From contig NZ_CP077079.1 in assembly GCF_019139815.1 (NCBI RefSeq), forward strand, positions 2,046,001 through 2,110,000: a stretch of DNA of 64,000 bases, given 5' to 3'. Numbering within the stretch: position 1 is the stretch's first letter; every line of letters starts with the position of its first letter. Source of the stretch: Pseudomonas asgharzadehiana (GTDB lineage Bacteria > Pseudomonadota > Gammaproteobacteria > Pseudomonadales > Pseudomonadaceae). The position numbers and the translations under genes are program-made. Under the pieces are notes generated by a model, which worked only from the letters and a program-made list of their open reading frames with translations, did not search any database and was not told the origin of the DNA. Of this stretch, positions 8,364 to 18,463 are shown in pieces.

Positions 8364-9365
8364 GTGCTCTGGACCCGCCTGAGTGTTGCCCTGTTGTTCG
8401 CCGCCAGCAGCCTTGCCGTGCAGGCCCGCGACTATGCCTACAGCGACGCGCACCTGCATTACGTGGATTTTTTCCAGGAAACGGCGGGCATGGAAAAATT
8501 GCTCAAGGCCATGCACGAAAATCGCATTGAGCACGTGATGATTTCCGGCATCCCCGTGGCGAAAAAGTGGCACGAAGACGAACCCAAGCGCCCGCGCTAC
8601 TACGCGGGCGATGACGCAGATGCCTATTGGTACAGCGCCACCGACGTTATTGTCGCCGCGGCCGTGAATAAGCTGACGCCTGAACAGCGCCAGCACTTTC
8701 ATCCGTTTCTAAGCGGTTTCAACCCCAACGACAAGAATTCCGACGCGCATATCCAGCGCATGCTCGACCTTAACCCAGGCCTGTGGCAGGGCATCGGTGA
8801 GGTGTTTACCCGCCACGATGACCTCACGGCCCTGACGTCCGGCGACACCCCTCGCGCCAACAACGAAGCCATGACGCGCATTTACCACCTGGCCGCCGAA
8901 AACGACTTGCCGGTGATGCTGCACTCCAACATCACCTCCAAGCGCGAGCGCAACCCGTTGTACCTGGCCGAAATCGAAGAGCCACTGCGCAACCACCCGC
9001 ACACACGGTTTATCTGGGCGCACGCGGGTACCAGCAAAGAGATCCATCGACATCAGGTGCAGATGGATTTTTTGCTGCCCACCTTGAGTCGCCTGCTGGA
9101 GGCTTACCCCAATCTGTACATCGACCTGTCCTGGAGCATGCTCACGCCGTATTTGCTTGATGACGCAGGCGTGCCTCGTGCGGAGTGGGTCGAGCTGGTG
9201 GAGCGCTTTCCGGAGCGGTTTATGTTGGGCTCGGACGTAGTGGGGCGTTTCAACAAATTGGGTAAGGAAATGCGCCGCTTTGAGCCTTTCCTGGACGCCT
9301 TGCCTGAGGACATCGCCCGCAAGGTGGCCCGCGATAACTTCCTGGCCATCCTGCCCAAGCGCTGA
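8364..9365 (+). CDS. Exported amidohydrolase family protein
   Basis: A 333-residue TIM-barrel metal-dependent hydrolase (amidohydrolase-2 type). An N-terminal signal peptide (residues 1-21, ending VQA-RD) sends it to the periplasm. The metal site begins with DAHLHY (about residues 28-33). Later ligands probably include the His in VMLHSN, the His in FIWAHAGTS and the Asp in MLGSDVV. The start is a GTG with GAGG seven bases upstream. It is single, between osmC and a bidirectional terminator. Substrate unknown; relatives include decarboxylases and lactonases. Confidence 0.8.
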   Translation: MLWTRLSVALLFAASSLAVQARDYAYSDAHLHYVDFFQETAGMEKLLKAMHENRIEHVMISGIPVAKKWHEDEPKRPRYYAGDDADAYWYSATDVIVAAAVNKLTPEQRQHFHPFLSGFNPNDKNSDAHIQRMLDLNPGLWQGIGEVFTRHDDLTALTSGDTPRANNEAMTRIYHLAAENDLPVMLHSNITSKRERNPLYLAEIEEPLRNHPHTRFIWAHAGTSKEIHRHQVQMDFLLPTLSRLLEAYPNLYIDLSWSMLTPYLLDDAGVPRAEWVELVERFPERFMLGSDVVGRFNKLGKEMRRFEPFLDALPEDIARKVARDNFLAILPKR

Positions 9366-9417
9366 ATGCAATGAAGGTGCGGTAAAGGCGAGGCGGTTCC
9401 ACATGGGCTCACCCATA

Positions 9418-9446
9418 AAAAAGCCCCGAACCAGTCGGGGCTTTTT
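9418..9446. terminator. Bidirectional terminator between amidohydrolase gene and fabB
   Basis: A perfect 12-bp stem (9418-9429 with 9435-9446) closes a 5-base loop, with an A-run on one side and a T-run on the other. It terminates both converging genes. Confidence 0.92.
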
Positions 9447-9462
9447 CATGGGGCTACAGGGC

Positions 9463-10683
9463 TTACTGACCCTGCCAGCGTTTCAGCACCAGGGTGGCGT
9501 TAGTGCCACCGAAGCCGAAGCTGTTGCTCATCACGGTGTCGATTTTCGCGTTTTCAACGGTCTTGGTCAGGATCGGCATATCGGCGACGACCGGGTCGAT
9601 CTCGTCGATGTTGGCCGAGCCGGCCATGAAGTTGCCTTCCATCATCAACAGGCAGTAGATCGCTTCATGAACACCGGCGGCGCCCAGGGAGTGACCGGAC
9701 AGGCTCTTGGTGGAACTGATTTTCGGAGCCTTGTCGCCAAATACCGCACGCACGCCTTCCATTTCCTTGGCGTCGCCGACCGGAGTCGAAGTGCCGTGGG
9801 TGTTCAGGTAGTCGATTGGGGTGTCGACGGTGGACATCGCCATCTGCATGCAACGGATGGCGCCTTCACCGCTTGGCGCAACCATGTCGTAGCCGTCGGA
9901 CGTTGCGCCGTAGCCAACGATTTCCGCGTAGATCTTGGCACCACGGGCCAGAGCGTGTTCCAGCTCTTCAACCACCACCATGCCGCCGCCGCCGGCGATG
10001 ACGAAACCGTCACGCTTGGCATCGTAGGCACGGGAGGCTTTTTCCGGGGTTTCGTTGTACTGGGTGGACAGTGCGCCCATGGCGTCGAACAGGAACGACT
10101 GGCTCCAATGCTCTTCTTCACCGCCGCCGGCGAATACGATGTCCTGCTTGCCCAACTGGATCTGCTCTACGGCGGTACCGATGCAGTGAGCACTGGTGGC
10201 GCAGGCGGAGGAGATCGAGTAGTTCACGCCCTTGATCTGGAACGGCGTGGCCAGGCAGGCCGAAACGGTGCTGCCCATGGTCCGCGTTACACGGTAGGGG
10301 CCAACGCGCTTCACGCCTTTTTCGCGCAGGATGTCCAGCGCTTCCATCTGGTTGAGGGTTGATGCGCCGCCGGAGCCGGCGATCAGGCCGGTGCGTACGT
10401 TGGAAACCTGGTCTTCGCTCAGGCCTGAGTCGGCGATGGCGTCTTTCATGGCCAGGTAGGCGTAGGCGGCAGCGTGGCCGACGAAGCGATAGATCTTGCG
10501 ATCGATCAGTTCTTCGAGGGGCAGGTCGATGGAGCCGGAAACCTGGCTACGCAGACCCATTTCGGCATATTCCGGGTTGAAGCGGATGCCAGGGCGACTT
10601 GCACGCAGGTTAGCGGTGACGGTCTCTTTGTCATTGCCCAGGCAAGAAACGATGCCCAGACCAGTGATAACGACGCGGCGCAT
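9463..10683 (-). CDS. fabB: 3-oxoacyl-ACP synthase I (FabB)
   Basis: A beta-ketoacyl-ACP synthase that elongates malonyl-ACP, including the cis-unsaturated intermediates made by FabA. The 406-residue length is standard. Catalytic residues are visible: Cys161 (SSACATSA), His296 ([11 protein letters not shown]) and His331 ([10 protein letters not shown]), with Lys326. The C-terminal GFGGTNATL motif is also present. It lies 11 bases downstream of fabA on the same strand, giving the conserved fabAB operon of the anaerobic unsaturated fatty acid route. Terminated at 9418-9446. Confidence 0.97.
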   Translation of the reverse strand: MRRVVITGLGIVSCLGNDKETVTANLRASRPGIRFNPEYAEMGLRSQVSGSIDLPLEELIDRKIYRFVGHAAAYAYLAMKDAIADSGLSEDQVSNVRTGLIAGSGGASTLNQMEALDILREKGVKRVGPYRVTRTMGSTVSACLATPFQIKGVNYSISSACATSAHCIGTAVEQIQLGKQDIVFAGGGEEEHWSQSFLFDAMGALSTQYNETPEKASRAYDAKRDGFVIAGGGGMVVVEELEHALARGAKIYAEIVGYGATSDGYDMVAPSGEGAIRCMQMAMSTVDTPIDYLNTHGTSTPVGDAKEMEGVRAVFGDKAPKISSTKSLSGHSLGAAGVHEAIYCLLMMEGNFMAGSANIDEIDPVVADMPILTKTVENAKIDTVMSNSFGFGGTNATLVLKRWQGQ

Positions 10684-10694
10684 GCGGATAACCC

Positions 10695-11210
10695 TTAAAA
10701 GTTGTCAGTGGAAGTGAATACGCCGACCCGAAGGCCTTCGGCAGTATAGATCTCGCGACCGTCGACAGTCACCGAACCGTCGGCGATGGCCAGGTTCAGC
10801 TTGCCCTTGAGGACGCGCTTGATTTGAATGTTGTAGGTGACTTTCTTGGCGGTCGGCAAGACCTGGCCAAAGAACTTCACTTCGCCCGAACCCAGGGCGC
10901 GACCCCGGCCCGGCAGGCCTTGCCAGCCCAGGTAGAAGCCGACCAGTTGCCACATGGCGTCGAGGCCCAGGCAGCCTGGCATCACGGGGTCACCTTCGAA
11001 GTGGCAGGCGAAGAACCACAGGTCCGGGTTGATATCCAGCTCGGCGACCAATTCACCTTTGCCGTACTTGCCACCCTCTTCGCTGATATGGGTGATGCGA
11101 TCCACCATCAGCATGTTCGGGGCGGGCAATTGCGCGTTACCTGGGCCGAACAGCTCACCGCGACTGCAGCGCAGCAGGTCTTCCCGAGTAAAGGCGTTTT
11201 GTTTGGTCAT
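10695..11210 (-). CDS. fabA: 3-hydroxydecanoyl-ACP dehydratase/isomerase (FabA)
   Basis: The bifunctional dehydratase/isomerase that introduces the double bond at C10 during fatty acid synthesis. The 171-residue hotdog protein has active-site His70 ([13 protein letters not shown]) and Asp84 (GLDAMWQL). It is the first gene of fabAB, preceded by AGGAGCTCGC at good spacing. A FabR/DesT-like palindrome lies 134 bases upstream of the start. Confidence 0.97.
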   Translation of the reverse strand: MTKQNAFTREDLLRCSRGELFGPGNAQLPAPNMLMVDRITHISEEGGKYGKGELVAELDINPDLWFFACHFEGDPVMPGCLGLDAMWQLVGFYLGWQGLPGRGRALGSGEVKFFGQVLPTAKKVTYNIQIKRVLKGKLNLAIADGSVTVDGREIYTAEGLRVGVFTSTDNF

Positions 11211-11343
11211 GCGAGCTCCTCAATAATCCCATGCGGCAGGGTAGGGCAAATCTTCCCGAACCGAATGAAGCGTTCATGCCTCATGTCGGCAGCCTACACA
11301 TAGACTATTGCGTTGTAGTGAAAGTCACAGCTTCAAGGCACTG

Positions 11344-11361
11344 AATGTACACTTGTTCACT
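11344..11361. promoter_or_regulatory. Candidate FabR/DesT-type operator upstream of fabA
   Basis: AATGTACACTTGTTCACT is an imperfect 18-bp dyad (6 of 9 positions symmetric). It resembles the sites I recall for the TetR-family unsaturated-fatty-acid regulators: FabR (AGCGTACA..TGT.CGCT) and DesT (AGTGAAC..GTT.ACT). It sits in the AT-rich fabA upstream region. The similarity is judged by eye from memory; no binding is shown. Confidence 0.5.
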
Positions 11362-11459
11362 GAAATTTTAAACCGGGTCTGTTTATAGGCCCGTTCGGGT
11401 GCCTAAGACTGCCGCACTTTCGTCTTTCACGCCAGTCGCAGTTGGCTGATGGCGCGGCG

Positions 11460-13361
11460 CTACTGTACCCAGCGCTGCAGGATTTGCTGCAACTCGGTGC
11501 GTTTGAACGGCTTGGCCAGGTAATCGTTCATTCCCGCTGCCAGGCAGGCTTCGCGGTCGCCCTGCAAGGCATTGGCGGTCAACGCGATGATCGGCAGGTC
11601 GGCGCAGCCCGGCAACTGGCGAATCTGCCGAGTGGCTTCATAGCCGTCGATCAATGGCAGGCGGCAGTCCATCAGGATGGCCGTGAAAATCAGGCTTTCG
11701 GCACTGCGGATCGCTTCGGCGCCGTCGGTAGCCAAACTCACTTCAAAACCCAGGCTGCGTAGCATGGCTTCGACCACCGCGCGGTTGACCGGGTTGTCCT
11801 CTACCAGCAGCACATGGCGGCCATCACCGGCACTGGTTTTGCCCTCGGCATCCGAGGCAATGGCGGGCAGGCTGTGCTGGTCGATGGCCAGAGGGATTTC
11901 CAGGGTAAACACTGACCCACGGCCTTCTTCACTCTGGGCGCGCAGGGTGCCGCCCATGCGTTCGGCCAGGGTGCGGGCGATGGGCAGGCCCAGGCCGGTA
12001 CCCCCGTAACGTCTTGAAATGGAACTGTCGGCCTGCTGGAACGCATCGAACATCAACTCCAGGCGTTCGGTGGAAATACCAATGCCACTGTCGCGCACGG
12101 TACAGGTGAACCACACCAGCTCATGATCCAGGGGCTGACAGTGCGGCTCGACGCTGACGCTGCCGTGCTCGGTGAATTTCAGCGCATTGCCGATCAGGTT
12201 CACCAGGATCTGGCGGATGCGCGTCGGATCGCCCTGCACCCGCAAGGTCTCCATGCCCGGCGGAATCGGTAGCTTCAGCTCCAGCCCGCGCTGCTGTGCG
12301 CTGTGCTGGAAGGCCTGGGCGCAACTGTTGATCAGGTCGGCCAGGTTGAACGGAATGTGTTCCAGCTCCAGCGCCGCACGCTCGATGCGCGAAAAGTCGA
12401 GGATGTCGTTGATGACCTTGAGCAAGTGTTCGGTGGACTCGGAGGCCAGCGCCGCATATTCGGCCTGTTCCTCGGTCATTTCGGTGGTTTCCAGCAACTG
12501 CAGCATGCCCAGCACGCCGTTCATCGGCGTGCGCAGTTCGTGGCTCATCATTGCCAGGAAGTCCGACTTGGCATTGTTGGCGCGCTCGGCTTCTTCGCGG
12601 GTCTGGATCAACTGGGCCATGGCCTGCTGCTGTTCGCGGCTGGCCTGGTTGAGGCCTTCGGCGAGGTTATTGATATGTCGAGACAGGTCGCCCAGCTCGG
12701 AGTCATCCACAATCGGCAGCGGCGTCTTGTAGTCGCCTTGTTGGATGGCCTTGACCGCATGGCCCATGGCGCTGATCGGTTGCGACAGGCTGGCGGCAAG
12801 GCGCCGGGCCAGCAGGAAGGTAAACAGCAGGGCGAACAGCGCGAGGATGCCGGCCTTGAACAGGATCTCCTGTTGGCGCTGGCTGAAGGCATCGTTGGAC
12901 ATGCCGACGATCACCCGGCCCAGGTAATCGGCGCGCGGCGCCTTGGGTTCGTTGAGGTTGTCCTGGAAAAAGTCATTGCCCAACTGGATATGCTGCAGGC
13001 GAATCGGCGCCTGGAACACTTTTACCGACAGCGAGCGGTCGTGTTTTTCCGACGGTTGCTCCACGTACACCAGGATGTGTTCGGTGCTGTCCTGAATCTC
13101 CAGGAAACGCACGTGCGGTGTGGCCAGGGTGGCGCGCAGCAAACTTTCGAGCACCTCGTTGTTGCCGGAAATCACCCCATACTCGGTGGCGGGGGCCAAC
13201 TGGTTGGCGATCAATTGACCGGTGTGGTCCAGTTCCTGGCGCAGGTCCTGGATACGCACGAAGGTAAAGAAGCTGATCAACAGCAGTGTCAGCAACAGCG
13301 CCGGGCCCAGGGTGATGAGCTGGGTGCGGGTATTGATGTCCCAACGACGGCGCAAGGTCAT
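11460..13361 (-). CDS. Hybrid sensor histidine kinase (PA1611-like)
   Basis: An inner-membrane hybrid kinase of 633 residues. Order: TM1 (about 15-37), a periplasmic sensor (about 38-167), TM2 (168-190) and HAMP (about 190-245). HisKA follows with phospho-His274 (MMSHELRTPMNGV), then the ATPase with N-box Asn392, DSGIG and GGTGLGL. The C-terminal receiver has acidic Glu521/Asp522, phospho-Asp565 (LMDCRLP) and Lys617. There is no HPt or output domain, so phosphate must pass to a separate HPt protein. Position between gpsA and fabA matches P. aeruginosa PA1611, known to act through HptB and to bind RetS; orthology is inferred from synteny. The true start is the ATG at 13361, overlapping the upstream stop (ATGA), although the frame is open further. 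Confidence 0.9.
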   Translation of the reverse strand: MTLRRRWDINTRTQLITLGPALLLTLLLISFFTFVRIQDLRQELDHTGQLIANQLAPATEYGVISGNNEVLESLLRATLATPHVRFLEIQDSTEHILVYVEQPSEKHDRSLSVKVFQAPIRLQHIQLGNDFFQDNLNEPKAPRADYLGRVIVGMSNDAFSQRQQEILFKAGILALFALLFTFLLARRLAASLSQPISAMGHAVKAIQQGDYKTPLPIVDDSELGDLSRHINNLAEGLNQASREQQQAMAQLIQTREEAERANNAKSDFLAMMSHELRTPMNGVLGMLQLLETTEMTEEQAEYAALASESTEHLLKVINDILDFSRIERAALELEHIPFNLADLINSCAQAFQHSAQQRGLELKLPIPPGMETLRVQGDPTRIRQILVNLIGNALKFTEHGSVSVEPHCQPLDHELVWFTCTVRDSGIGISTERLELMFDAFQQADSSISRRYGGTGLGLPIARTLAERMGGTLRAQSEEGRGSVFTLEIPLAIDQHSLPAIASDAEGKTSAGDGRHVLLVEDNPVNRAVVEAMLRSLGFEVSLATDGAEAIRSAESLIFTAILMDCRLPLIDGYEATRQIRQLPGCADLPIIALTANALQGDREACLAAGMNDYLAKPFKRTELQQILQRWVQ

Positions 13362-14287
13362 GGGCGTTTTTCTCCTTCGGCCAGGCGGGCGGCGACGCCG
13401 GCTTCGTCTATCTGTTCGATGCCCAGTGAGCGCGCGACTTGTGGGTTGGCCACGACTTTGAAGTGTTCCGGGTACAGCGTGCGTGGCCAATTGGCCGGCG
13501 GGTGATCCAACAGGCGGTCGAGCACAGCCAGCCAGTCGGTCTGGTCGCTGTAGGTGCTGGCCAGGCTGCCGGCCCGTACAAACCCTGCATTGGGCCCCAC
13601 CAGGGGCAATTGCTGGGCGTAGCTGCTCAGCAACAGATTTTTCGCGGTTTTCGGGTTGTATAACTGCGGGTCGTCCAGGCCCAGCAGTACGTCGCTGTTC
13701 CTGAACAGCGTTTGCAGCGGGCGACTGTCGATGGTGTTGTCCCAGCGCTGGGGCACTATCTCCAGCTCCAGTGCCGACGCCCGGTGGCGCAGCTCGGGCA
13801 GCAGGAATTCGCTTTCGGCACCATAGAGCACACCGATGCGCCGCGCCTGGGGCAGGATGCTGGTGATTAGCTGCAACTGACGTTCCAGCGGGGGATCGCT
13901 CCATAACAGGCTGATGCGCGCGTGCTGCGCGACACCTGGCCGCTGATGGGCTTGCAGCCGGCTGATACGCAGCACCAGGGTCGGTGGCCCTTGGGGGTCT
14001 TGCAGGCGCCAGTCGAGGCCGGGCAGGTCCAGCAGGATCAGGCGCGTGCCGGCAGGCAGCCGGTTGGGTGCCGGCAAGTCTTTGAGGGCGGTAAAGGTGA
14101 TGCGGTCTTCAGGGCGCTGCGCGGCCAGGGCGTGGGTAAAGGCCTGCACGCCGGCAGCGTCGTCGGCGGCGGTCAGCAGGATGTCGGCGCTCCACGCGGG
14201 CGTGGCCAGCAGCAGGCAGGCGAGCAGCACGGCGCGTCGCCACAGCGTATGGATAAAGAAGAAGGTCATCCGTGACGAGTCGCCCAT
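13358..14287 (-). CDS. Periplasmic ABC-type substrate-binding protein
   Basis: A 309-residue protein of the ABC substrate-binding (XylR/TrpX-like, PF04392-type) fold. A signal peptide precedes the mature start at about ADILL (cleavage after PAWSA, near residue 34). The middle part has strand-helix repeats such as RRIGVLYGAESEFLLPEL. No ABC permease or ATPase gene is nearby. Instead it lies 1 base after a TonB receptor gene and overlaps a hybrid kinase gene by 4 bases. The natural reading is that it delivers ligand occupancy to the kinase sensor rather than feeding transport; this is inference. An internal ATG at 14269 is an alternative start. Confidence 0.75.
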   Translation of the reverse strand: MGDSSRMTFFFIHTLWRRAVLLACLLLATPAWSADILLTAADDAAGVQAFTHALAAQRPEDRITFTALKDLPAPNRLPAGTRLILLDLPGLDWRLQDPQGPPTLVLRISRLQAHQRPGVAQHARISLLWSDPPLERQLQLITSILPQARRIGVLYGAESEFLLPELRHRASALELEIVPQRWDNTIDSRPLQTLFRNSDVLLGLDDPQLYNPKTAKNLLLSSYAQQLPLVGPNAGFVRAGSLASTYSDQTDWLAVLDRLLDHPPANWPRTLYPEHFKVVANPQVARSLGIEQIDEAGVAARLAEGEKRP

Positions 14288-14288
14288 G

Positions 14289-16457
14289 TCAGAACTCTAA
14301 CTCCGCGCTGAAGTAGAGCACATGGCGATGGTCGTAATGGTTGTCGGCCCAGGTGGTGGGCTGGTTATCGAGGCGTTGTTGCAACATGCCGGCCAGCTCC
14401 ACATTGGCTTTGCCCAGGGCAATGCGCTTGGCCACCCGCAGGTCGACCCGTTCGAAGCGATATTGGTTGAGTGCGTCGTCGCCATAGTAGAACAGCGCGC
14501 TGGACCAACCCTGGCCCCACTCGCGCAACCAGCCGGCCGAGCCACTGTTACGCGCGGTTTGCGCTTTGTCCAGCGGGTTGCTGGTCGTGGCGTCCACGTA
14601 AGCGTAGGTCAGCCGCAGGCGGTCGGCGTTGCTCAGGCGCCAGTCGAACTGCGACTCCGCCCCGGTGAACCGCGAACGGTTGGCGTTGCTGGCGATGTAC
14701 TGGTTGTTGCGCAGGGGCGAGCTGATCATGTTGGTGATTTCGTCGTAGAACAGCTTCACGTCCATGTTCAGCCCGATGTCGGCAAAAAAACCGTTGTAGC
14801 CCAGTTCCCGCGAGCGCATCAGTTCTTTGTCGAGGTTGCCCGGGCCGCGGGTCTTCACGAAGTACTGCCCGGTGTTCTGCCCATAGGTGGGGGAACTGAG
14901 GTTGGTGACGCGGTAGCTCCAGTTGACGTTGTTCTCGAACATGTCCGGCGAGCGGATCGCTTCGGAATACACCGCGCGCAGGCCGTGGCGCGGGTTGATC
15001 AGGTAGTTGACGGCCACTCGGGGCGTCAAGGAATGACCGCTCAGGTGCGTGTCTTCATACATGGCGCCGCCTTGCAGCAACCAATGCTCGCTGGCACGCC
15101 ATTCCAACTGGCCGAACAGGCGCCAGGTGGTGTCGTCCAGGGTGCCGTTGAAGTAAGTGTCGGAGTCGGCGCGGTCGTAGCGGTAGTTGATGCCGCTGAC
15201 CAGGCGCAGGCTGTCGGACAGGCTGAGGGTGTCCTGGATCTCCAGGTCGTATCGGCTTTCGCGGGTGCTTTGGTCGATGTCACCGCACACGCTCTGGTTG
15301 GCGCCGTTGCGCCATTGATCGAGCACCTGGTTGGCCAAGGCCTGCTCGGCGGCGCTGCCGGGTGGGGCGCTGCTGAAGGTATCCATATGCCGGGCCAGAA
15401 GCTCGGCGTAGTTGGGGTTGAGCTGCCACAACTGGGTCAGCTCGGGGCTGAACGAGACCTTGGCGTCGCAGGCTTTCCAGATTTGCCGGCGGTCCCACTG
15501 CTGGGCCGAGCCTTGCACATACAGGCTGTGTTCGGGGTTGAAGTCGACGTTCCAGCGCAGGGAGCCTGCGTAGTCCTTGGCGCTGACGTCGGAGTTGTCG
15601 CCACCTTCGTTAATCCCCGCAAATACCGGTGTGTAGGTGTACGGGCGTTGGTTGGTGCCTTCCTTGGCGTCCAGCTGCCAGTCGATGCTCTGCTGCGCAT
15701 TCAACGTCTGGCTCACTGCCAGGCTGAAGCGGTTGAGGCGGCGGCCGTCGCGGCGGTCGGCGCCGGCGGCATCGCTGTCAAAGCCCTCGTCCTGTTGCCC
15801 TGACAAGGTCAGGCGCAAATCACCGGTTTCCCAACCCACGCCCTGGCTGGCGTAAAAGTCGTTGATTCCGCGTTCGCCGCGAATGACTTTTACCCGCGAG
15901 CCATGGCTGTTGGCCGGCGAGCGCGTAAGAATATTCACCACTGCCATCAGCGCATTGGCGCCGTAGCTGACGGTGTTGGGGCCACGGAATACCTCGATGC
16001 GCTCGATATCCTCCATGGCCACCGGAATGTCGCTCCAGTCCACCGTGGCCAGGCCCGCGCGATACACCGAGCGGCCGTCGATCAACACTTGCATGCGTCG
16101 CGCATCGCTGGCGCTGGTGCCGTGGTAGTTCACCGCCGCTTGGTTGCCGGTGGTGTAGCCGACCATCATCCCCGGCACCAGGCGCAGCAGTTCGCTGACG
16201 TCCCGCGCGCCGCTGGCCTTGATCAATTCGCTGTCGATCACGGTCATGCTGCCGGGCACGGCGGCGGCCGACTGCTTGAGGCGGGTGGCGGTCAAGACCT
16301 GCGGCAGCGGCTGGCTGTCGAGGAACAGGTCGTCGGCCAGCACGGCGCCACTGCAGAGCAGCATCAGCAATACAGATGAACGGGGAGGAGGGCCCAGAGA
16401 CACGACACGGCCTTGATAATGACGGGTAGCCGCCCATGTTAACCGAGGCGGGGCCAT
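14289..16457 (-). CDS. TonB-dependent outer-membrane receptor
   Basis: A receptor of about 722 residues. The N-terminal plug domain follows a signal sequence (the hydrophobic run [14 protein letters not shown] ends near residue 41), with conserved plug motifs: [36 protein letters not shown] and [20 protein letters not shown]. The rest is a beta-barrel ending in Phe (SAELEF), as expected for BAM-dependent assembly. The start is uncertain: ATG 16457 has no clear Shine-Dalgarno, and an internal GTG about 18 codons in would give a shorter leader. I see no Fur box, and the plug resembles cobalamin/colicin-type receptors, so an iron-siderophore role should not be assumed. First gene of a three-gene operon. 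Confidence 0.85.
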   Translation of the reverse strand: MAPPRLTWAATRHYQGRVVSLGPPPRSSVLLMLLCSGAVLADDLFLDSQPLPQVLTATRLKQSAAAVPGSMTVIDSELIKASGARDVSELLRLVPGMMVGYTTGNQAAVNYHGTSASDARRMQVLIDGRSVYRAGLATVDWSDIPVAMEDIERIEVFRGPNTVSYGANALMAVVNILTRSPANSHGSRVKVIRGERGINDFYASQGVGWETGDLRLTLSGQQDEGFDSDAAGADRRDGRRLNRFSLAVSQTLNAQQSIDWQLDAKEGTNQRPYTYTPVFAGINEGGDNSDVSAKDYAGSLRWNVDFNPEHSLYVQGSAQQWDRRQIWKACDAKVSFSPELTQLWQLNPNYAELLARHMDTFSSAPPGSAAEQALANQVLDQWRNGANQSVCGDIDQSTRESRYDLEIQDTLSLSDSLRLVSGINYRYDRADSDTYFNGTLDDTTWRLFGQLEWRASEHWLLQGGAMYEDTHLSGHSLTPRVAVNYLINPRHGLRAVYSEAIRSPDMFENNVNWSYRVTNLSSPTYGQNTGQYFVKTRGPGNLDKELMRSRELGYNGFFADIGLNMDVKLFYDEITNMISSPLRNNQYIASNANRSRFTGAESQFDWRLSNADRLRLTYAYVDATTSNPLDKAQTARNSGSAGWLREWGQGWSSALFYYGDDALNQYRFERVDLRVAKRIALGKANVELAGMLQQRLDNQPTTWADNHYDHRHVLYFSAELEF

Positions 16458-16555
16458 TTGCCAGTCGTCGCCCTTGCAATTACTTCACACAGACATGGCA
16501 TTTTCCGACAGGCGCACGAATTGACACGGGGGCTGGCCGCAAACGGGCCGCTCCG

Positions 16556-16561
16556 TATAAT
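16556..16561 (+). promoter_or_regulatory. Candidate -10 element for gpsA
   Basis: A perfect TATAAT lies 37 bases before the gpsA start. No good -35 sits at 16-18 bp. A TTGACA occurs at 16521-16526, but the spacing would be 29 bp, too long for the same promoter. Confidence 0.35.
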
Positions 16562-16598
16562 GCCGCCATCGCCACTGGTATGGATTAACGGATTGCAT

Positions 16599-17624
16599 AT
16601 GACTGAACAGCGCCCTATTGCGGTCCTGGGAGGCGGAAGTTTTGGTACCGCCGTGGCTAACCTGCTGGCCGAGAACGGTCACGCGGTGCGCCAGTGGATG
16701 CGTGATCCCGAGCAAGCCGAGGCCATTCGCGTGCATCGCGAAAACCCTCGTTACCTTAAAGGCATCAAGATTCATCCGGCGGTCGAACCGGTTACCGACC
16801 TGCTGGCCACCCTGACCGACTGCGAGCTGTGTTTTGTCGCGCTGCCGTCCAGCGCGTTGCGCTCAGTGCTGGCGCCTCACGCCGAACGCCTGGCGGGCAA
16901 AATGCTGGTCAGCCTGACCAAGGGCATCGAGGCGCAGACCTTCAAGTTGATGAGCGAAATCCTTGAAGACATCGCCCCCCAGGCGCGCATTGGTGTGCTG
17001 TCGGGGCCGAACCTGGCACGGGAAGTGGCCGAGCATGCGCTGACCGCCACCGTGGTCGCCAGTGAAGATGAGGCCTTGTGCGAGCGCGTCCAGGCGGTGT
17101 TGCACGGGCGTACGTTCCGGGTGTATGCCAGCGGCGATCGCTTCGGCGTCGAACTGGGGGGCGCGCTCAAGAACGTCTACGCGATCATCGCCGGCATGGC
17201 GGTGGCCCTGGGCATGGGCGAAAACACCAAGAGCATGCTGATCACCCGGGCGCTGGCGGAGATGACCCGCTTCGCGGTGAACCAGGGGGCCAACCCGATG
17301 ACTTTCCTGGGGCTGGCGGGCGTGGGCGACTTGATCGTCACCTGCTCGTCGCCGAAAAGCCGCAACTACCAGGTGGGGTTCGCCCTGGGCCAGGGCTTGA
17401 GCCTGGACGACGCGGTGACGCGTCTTGGCGAAGTGGCCGAAGGGGTCAACACGCTCAAGGTGCTCAAGGCCAAGGCTCAGGAAGTGGGCGTGTATATGCC
17501 GCTGGTCGCCGGGCTGCACGCGATCCTGTTCGAAGGGCGCACCTTGAATCAGGTCATCGAGTTGCTGATGCGCGCCGAGCCGAAAACCGATGTCGACTTT
17601 ATTTCCACCAGTGGTTTCAACTGA
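16599..17624 (+). CDS. gpsA: Glycerol-3-phosphate dehydrogenase [NAD(P)+]
   Basis: Cytosolic enzyme reducing dihydroxyacetone phosphate to sn-glycerol-3-phosphate for phospholipid synthesis. The 341-residue length is typical. It has the Rossmann motif [10 protein letters not shown] (about residues 9-18), the catalytic-lysine region [10 protein letters not shown] (about 188-197) and the [12 protein letters not shown] block. The frame is open to 16458, but the ATG at 16599 begins the conserved N-terminus. The next gene starts 10 bases after the stop. Confidence 0.96.
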   Translation: MTEQRPIAVLGGGSFGTAVANLLAENGHAVRQWMRDPEQAEAIRVHRENPRYLKGIKIHPAVEPVTDLLATLTDCELCFVALPSSALRSVLAPHAERLAGKMLVSLTKGIEAQTFKLMSEILEDIAPQARIGVLSGPNLAREVAEHALTATVVASEDEALCERVQAVLHGRTFRVYASGDRFGVELGGALKNVYAIIAGMAVALGMGENTKSMLITRALAEMTRFAVNQGANPMTFLGLAGVGDLIVTCSSPKSRNYQVGFALGQGLSLDDAVTRLGEVAEGVNTLKVLKAKAQEVGVYMPLVAGLHAILFEGRTLNQVIELLMRAEPKTDVDFISTSGFN

Positions 17625-17634
17625 GGAACGCGTC

Positions 17635-17982
17635 ATGAACGATCCGAAAGCAGCCCCCCAATACGAATCCATTGTTCTGCGCATTCTCTGGATGCTGGTG
17701 TTTGCCCTGGTGTGGCAAGTGGCGCAGTTCCTCCTTGGCGCGCTGGTCGTGGTGCAATTGATCTACCGCCTGGTGTACGGCGCGCCGAGCCTGGGCCTGA
17801 TGAACTTCGGCGACAGCCTCAGCCAGTTCCTGGCGCAGATCGGCCGCTTCGGCAGCTTTCACAGCGAACAAAAGCCTTGGCCTTTCGCCGATTGGCCCAC
17901 CCCGCGCGCACCGGAGGGCGAGGCCGCCCACAGCGTGCCGCCGGCGCCGCACCCGGTGCGTGATGAAGAGCCGAAACTGTGA
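17635..17982 (+). CDS. DUF4389 domain-containing membrane protein
   Basis: A 115-residue protein with two membrane segments (about residues 15-45), followed by the GDSLSQFLAQIGRF helix and an acidic, proline-rich cytoplasmic tail. This is the DUF4389 pattern; function unknown. GAGGAA at 17623-17628 supports the ATG at 17635. It lies between gpsA and sixA, overlapping sixA by 4 bases, so it is in the gpsA operon. Confidence 0.83.
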   Translation: MNDPKAAPQYESIVLRILWMLVFALVWQVAQFLLGALVVVQLIYRLVYGAPSLGLMNFGDSLSQFLAQIGRFGSFHSEQKPWPFADWPTPRAPEGEAAHSVPPAPHPVRDEEPKL

Positions 17983-18428
17983 AGCTGTGGATTTTGCGCC
18001 ACGGTGAGGCCGAGGGGCATGCCCCTAGCGACGCTGAACGCAACCTCACCGAGCATGGCCGCGCCGAAGTGCTGCGCAGCGCCGCGCACCTGATCGGCCA
18101 GCCGATCACGGCGATCATCGCCAGCCCCTACGTACGGGCGCAGCAGACCGCGCAACTGGTGCGCGAAGCCCTTGGTTTTGAACCTCAGGTCCGCACCGTG
18201 CCGTGGCTGACCCCGGAGGGCAACCCACTGGAGGTGCTGCAAAAACTCGAGACCGATGACACTGTGCTGCTGGTCAGCCATCAGCCATTGGTCGGCAGCC
18301 TGATCAGCTTTTTGCAGCATGGCCATCAACGCCAGCCGCAGCCGATGTACACCGCCAGCCTGGCGGAATTGGAGGGCGACTTCCCGCTGGCGGGGCTGAT
18401 GAGCCTGGTGAGCGTGAAGAACCCCTAG
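17979..18428 (+). CDS. sixA: Phosphohistidine phosphatase SixA
   Basis: A 149-residue histidine-phosphatase-superfamily protein that dephosphorylates phospho-His in HPt domains, and in E. coli acts on the nitrogen PTS. The RHG motif lies at residues 7-9 (LRHGEAEGH, catalytic His8), and the second catalytic His is in LLVSHQPLVGS. It starts with GTG overlapping the previous stop (GTGA). Its place beside a hybrid-kinase operon that needs an HPt partner is suggestive but may be coincidence. Confidence 0.88.
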   Translation: MKLWILRHGEAEGHAPSDAERNLTEHGRAEVLRSAAHLIGQPITAIIASPYVRAQQTAQLVREALGFEPQVRTVPWLTPEGNPLEVLQKLETDDTVLLVSHQPLVGSLISFLQHGHQRQPQPMYTASLAELEGDFPLAGLMSLVSVKNP

Positions 18429-18463
18429 GCGCTGGCGCTGCTTTGTGTGTGCTATACCGTAGA

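Noticed and set aside
16521..16561. TTGACA plus TATAAT as a strong gpsA promoter
   Set aside because: The spacer would be 29 bp, far outside the 16-18 bp range, so only the -10 is kept as a candidate.
16458..16598. Fur box for the TonB receptor operon
   Set aside because: No GATAATGATAATC-like sequence is present, so iron control is not supported.
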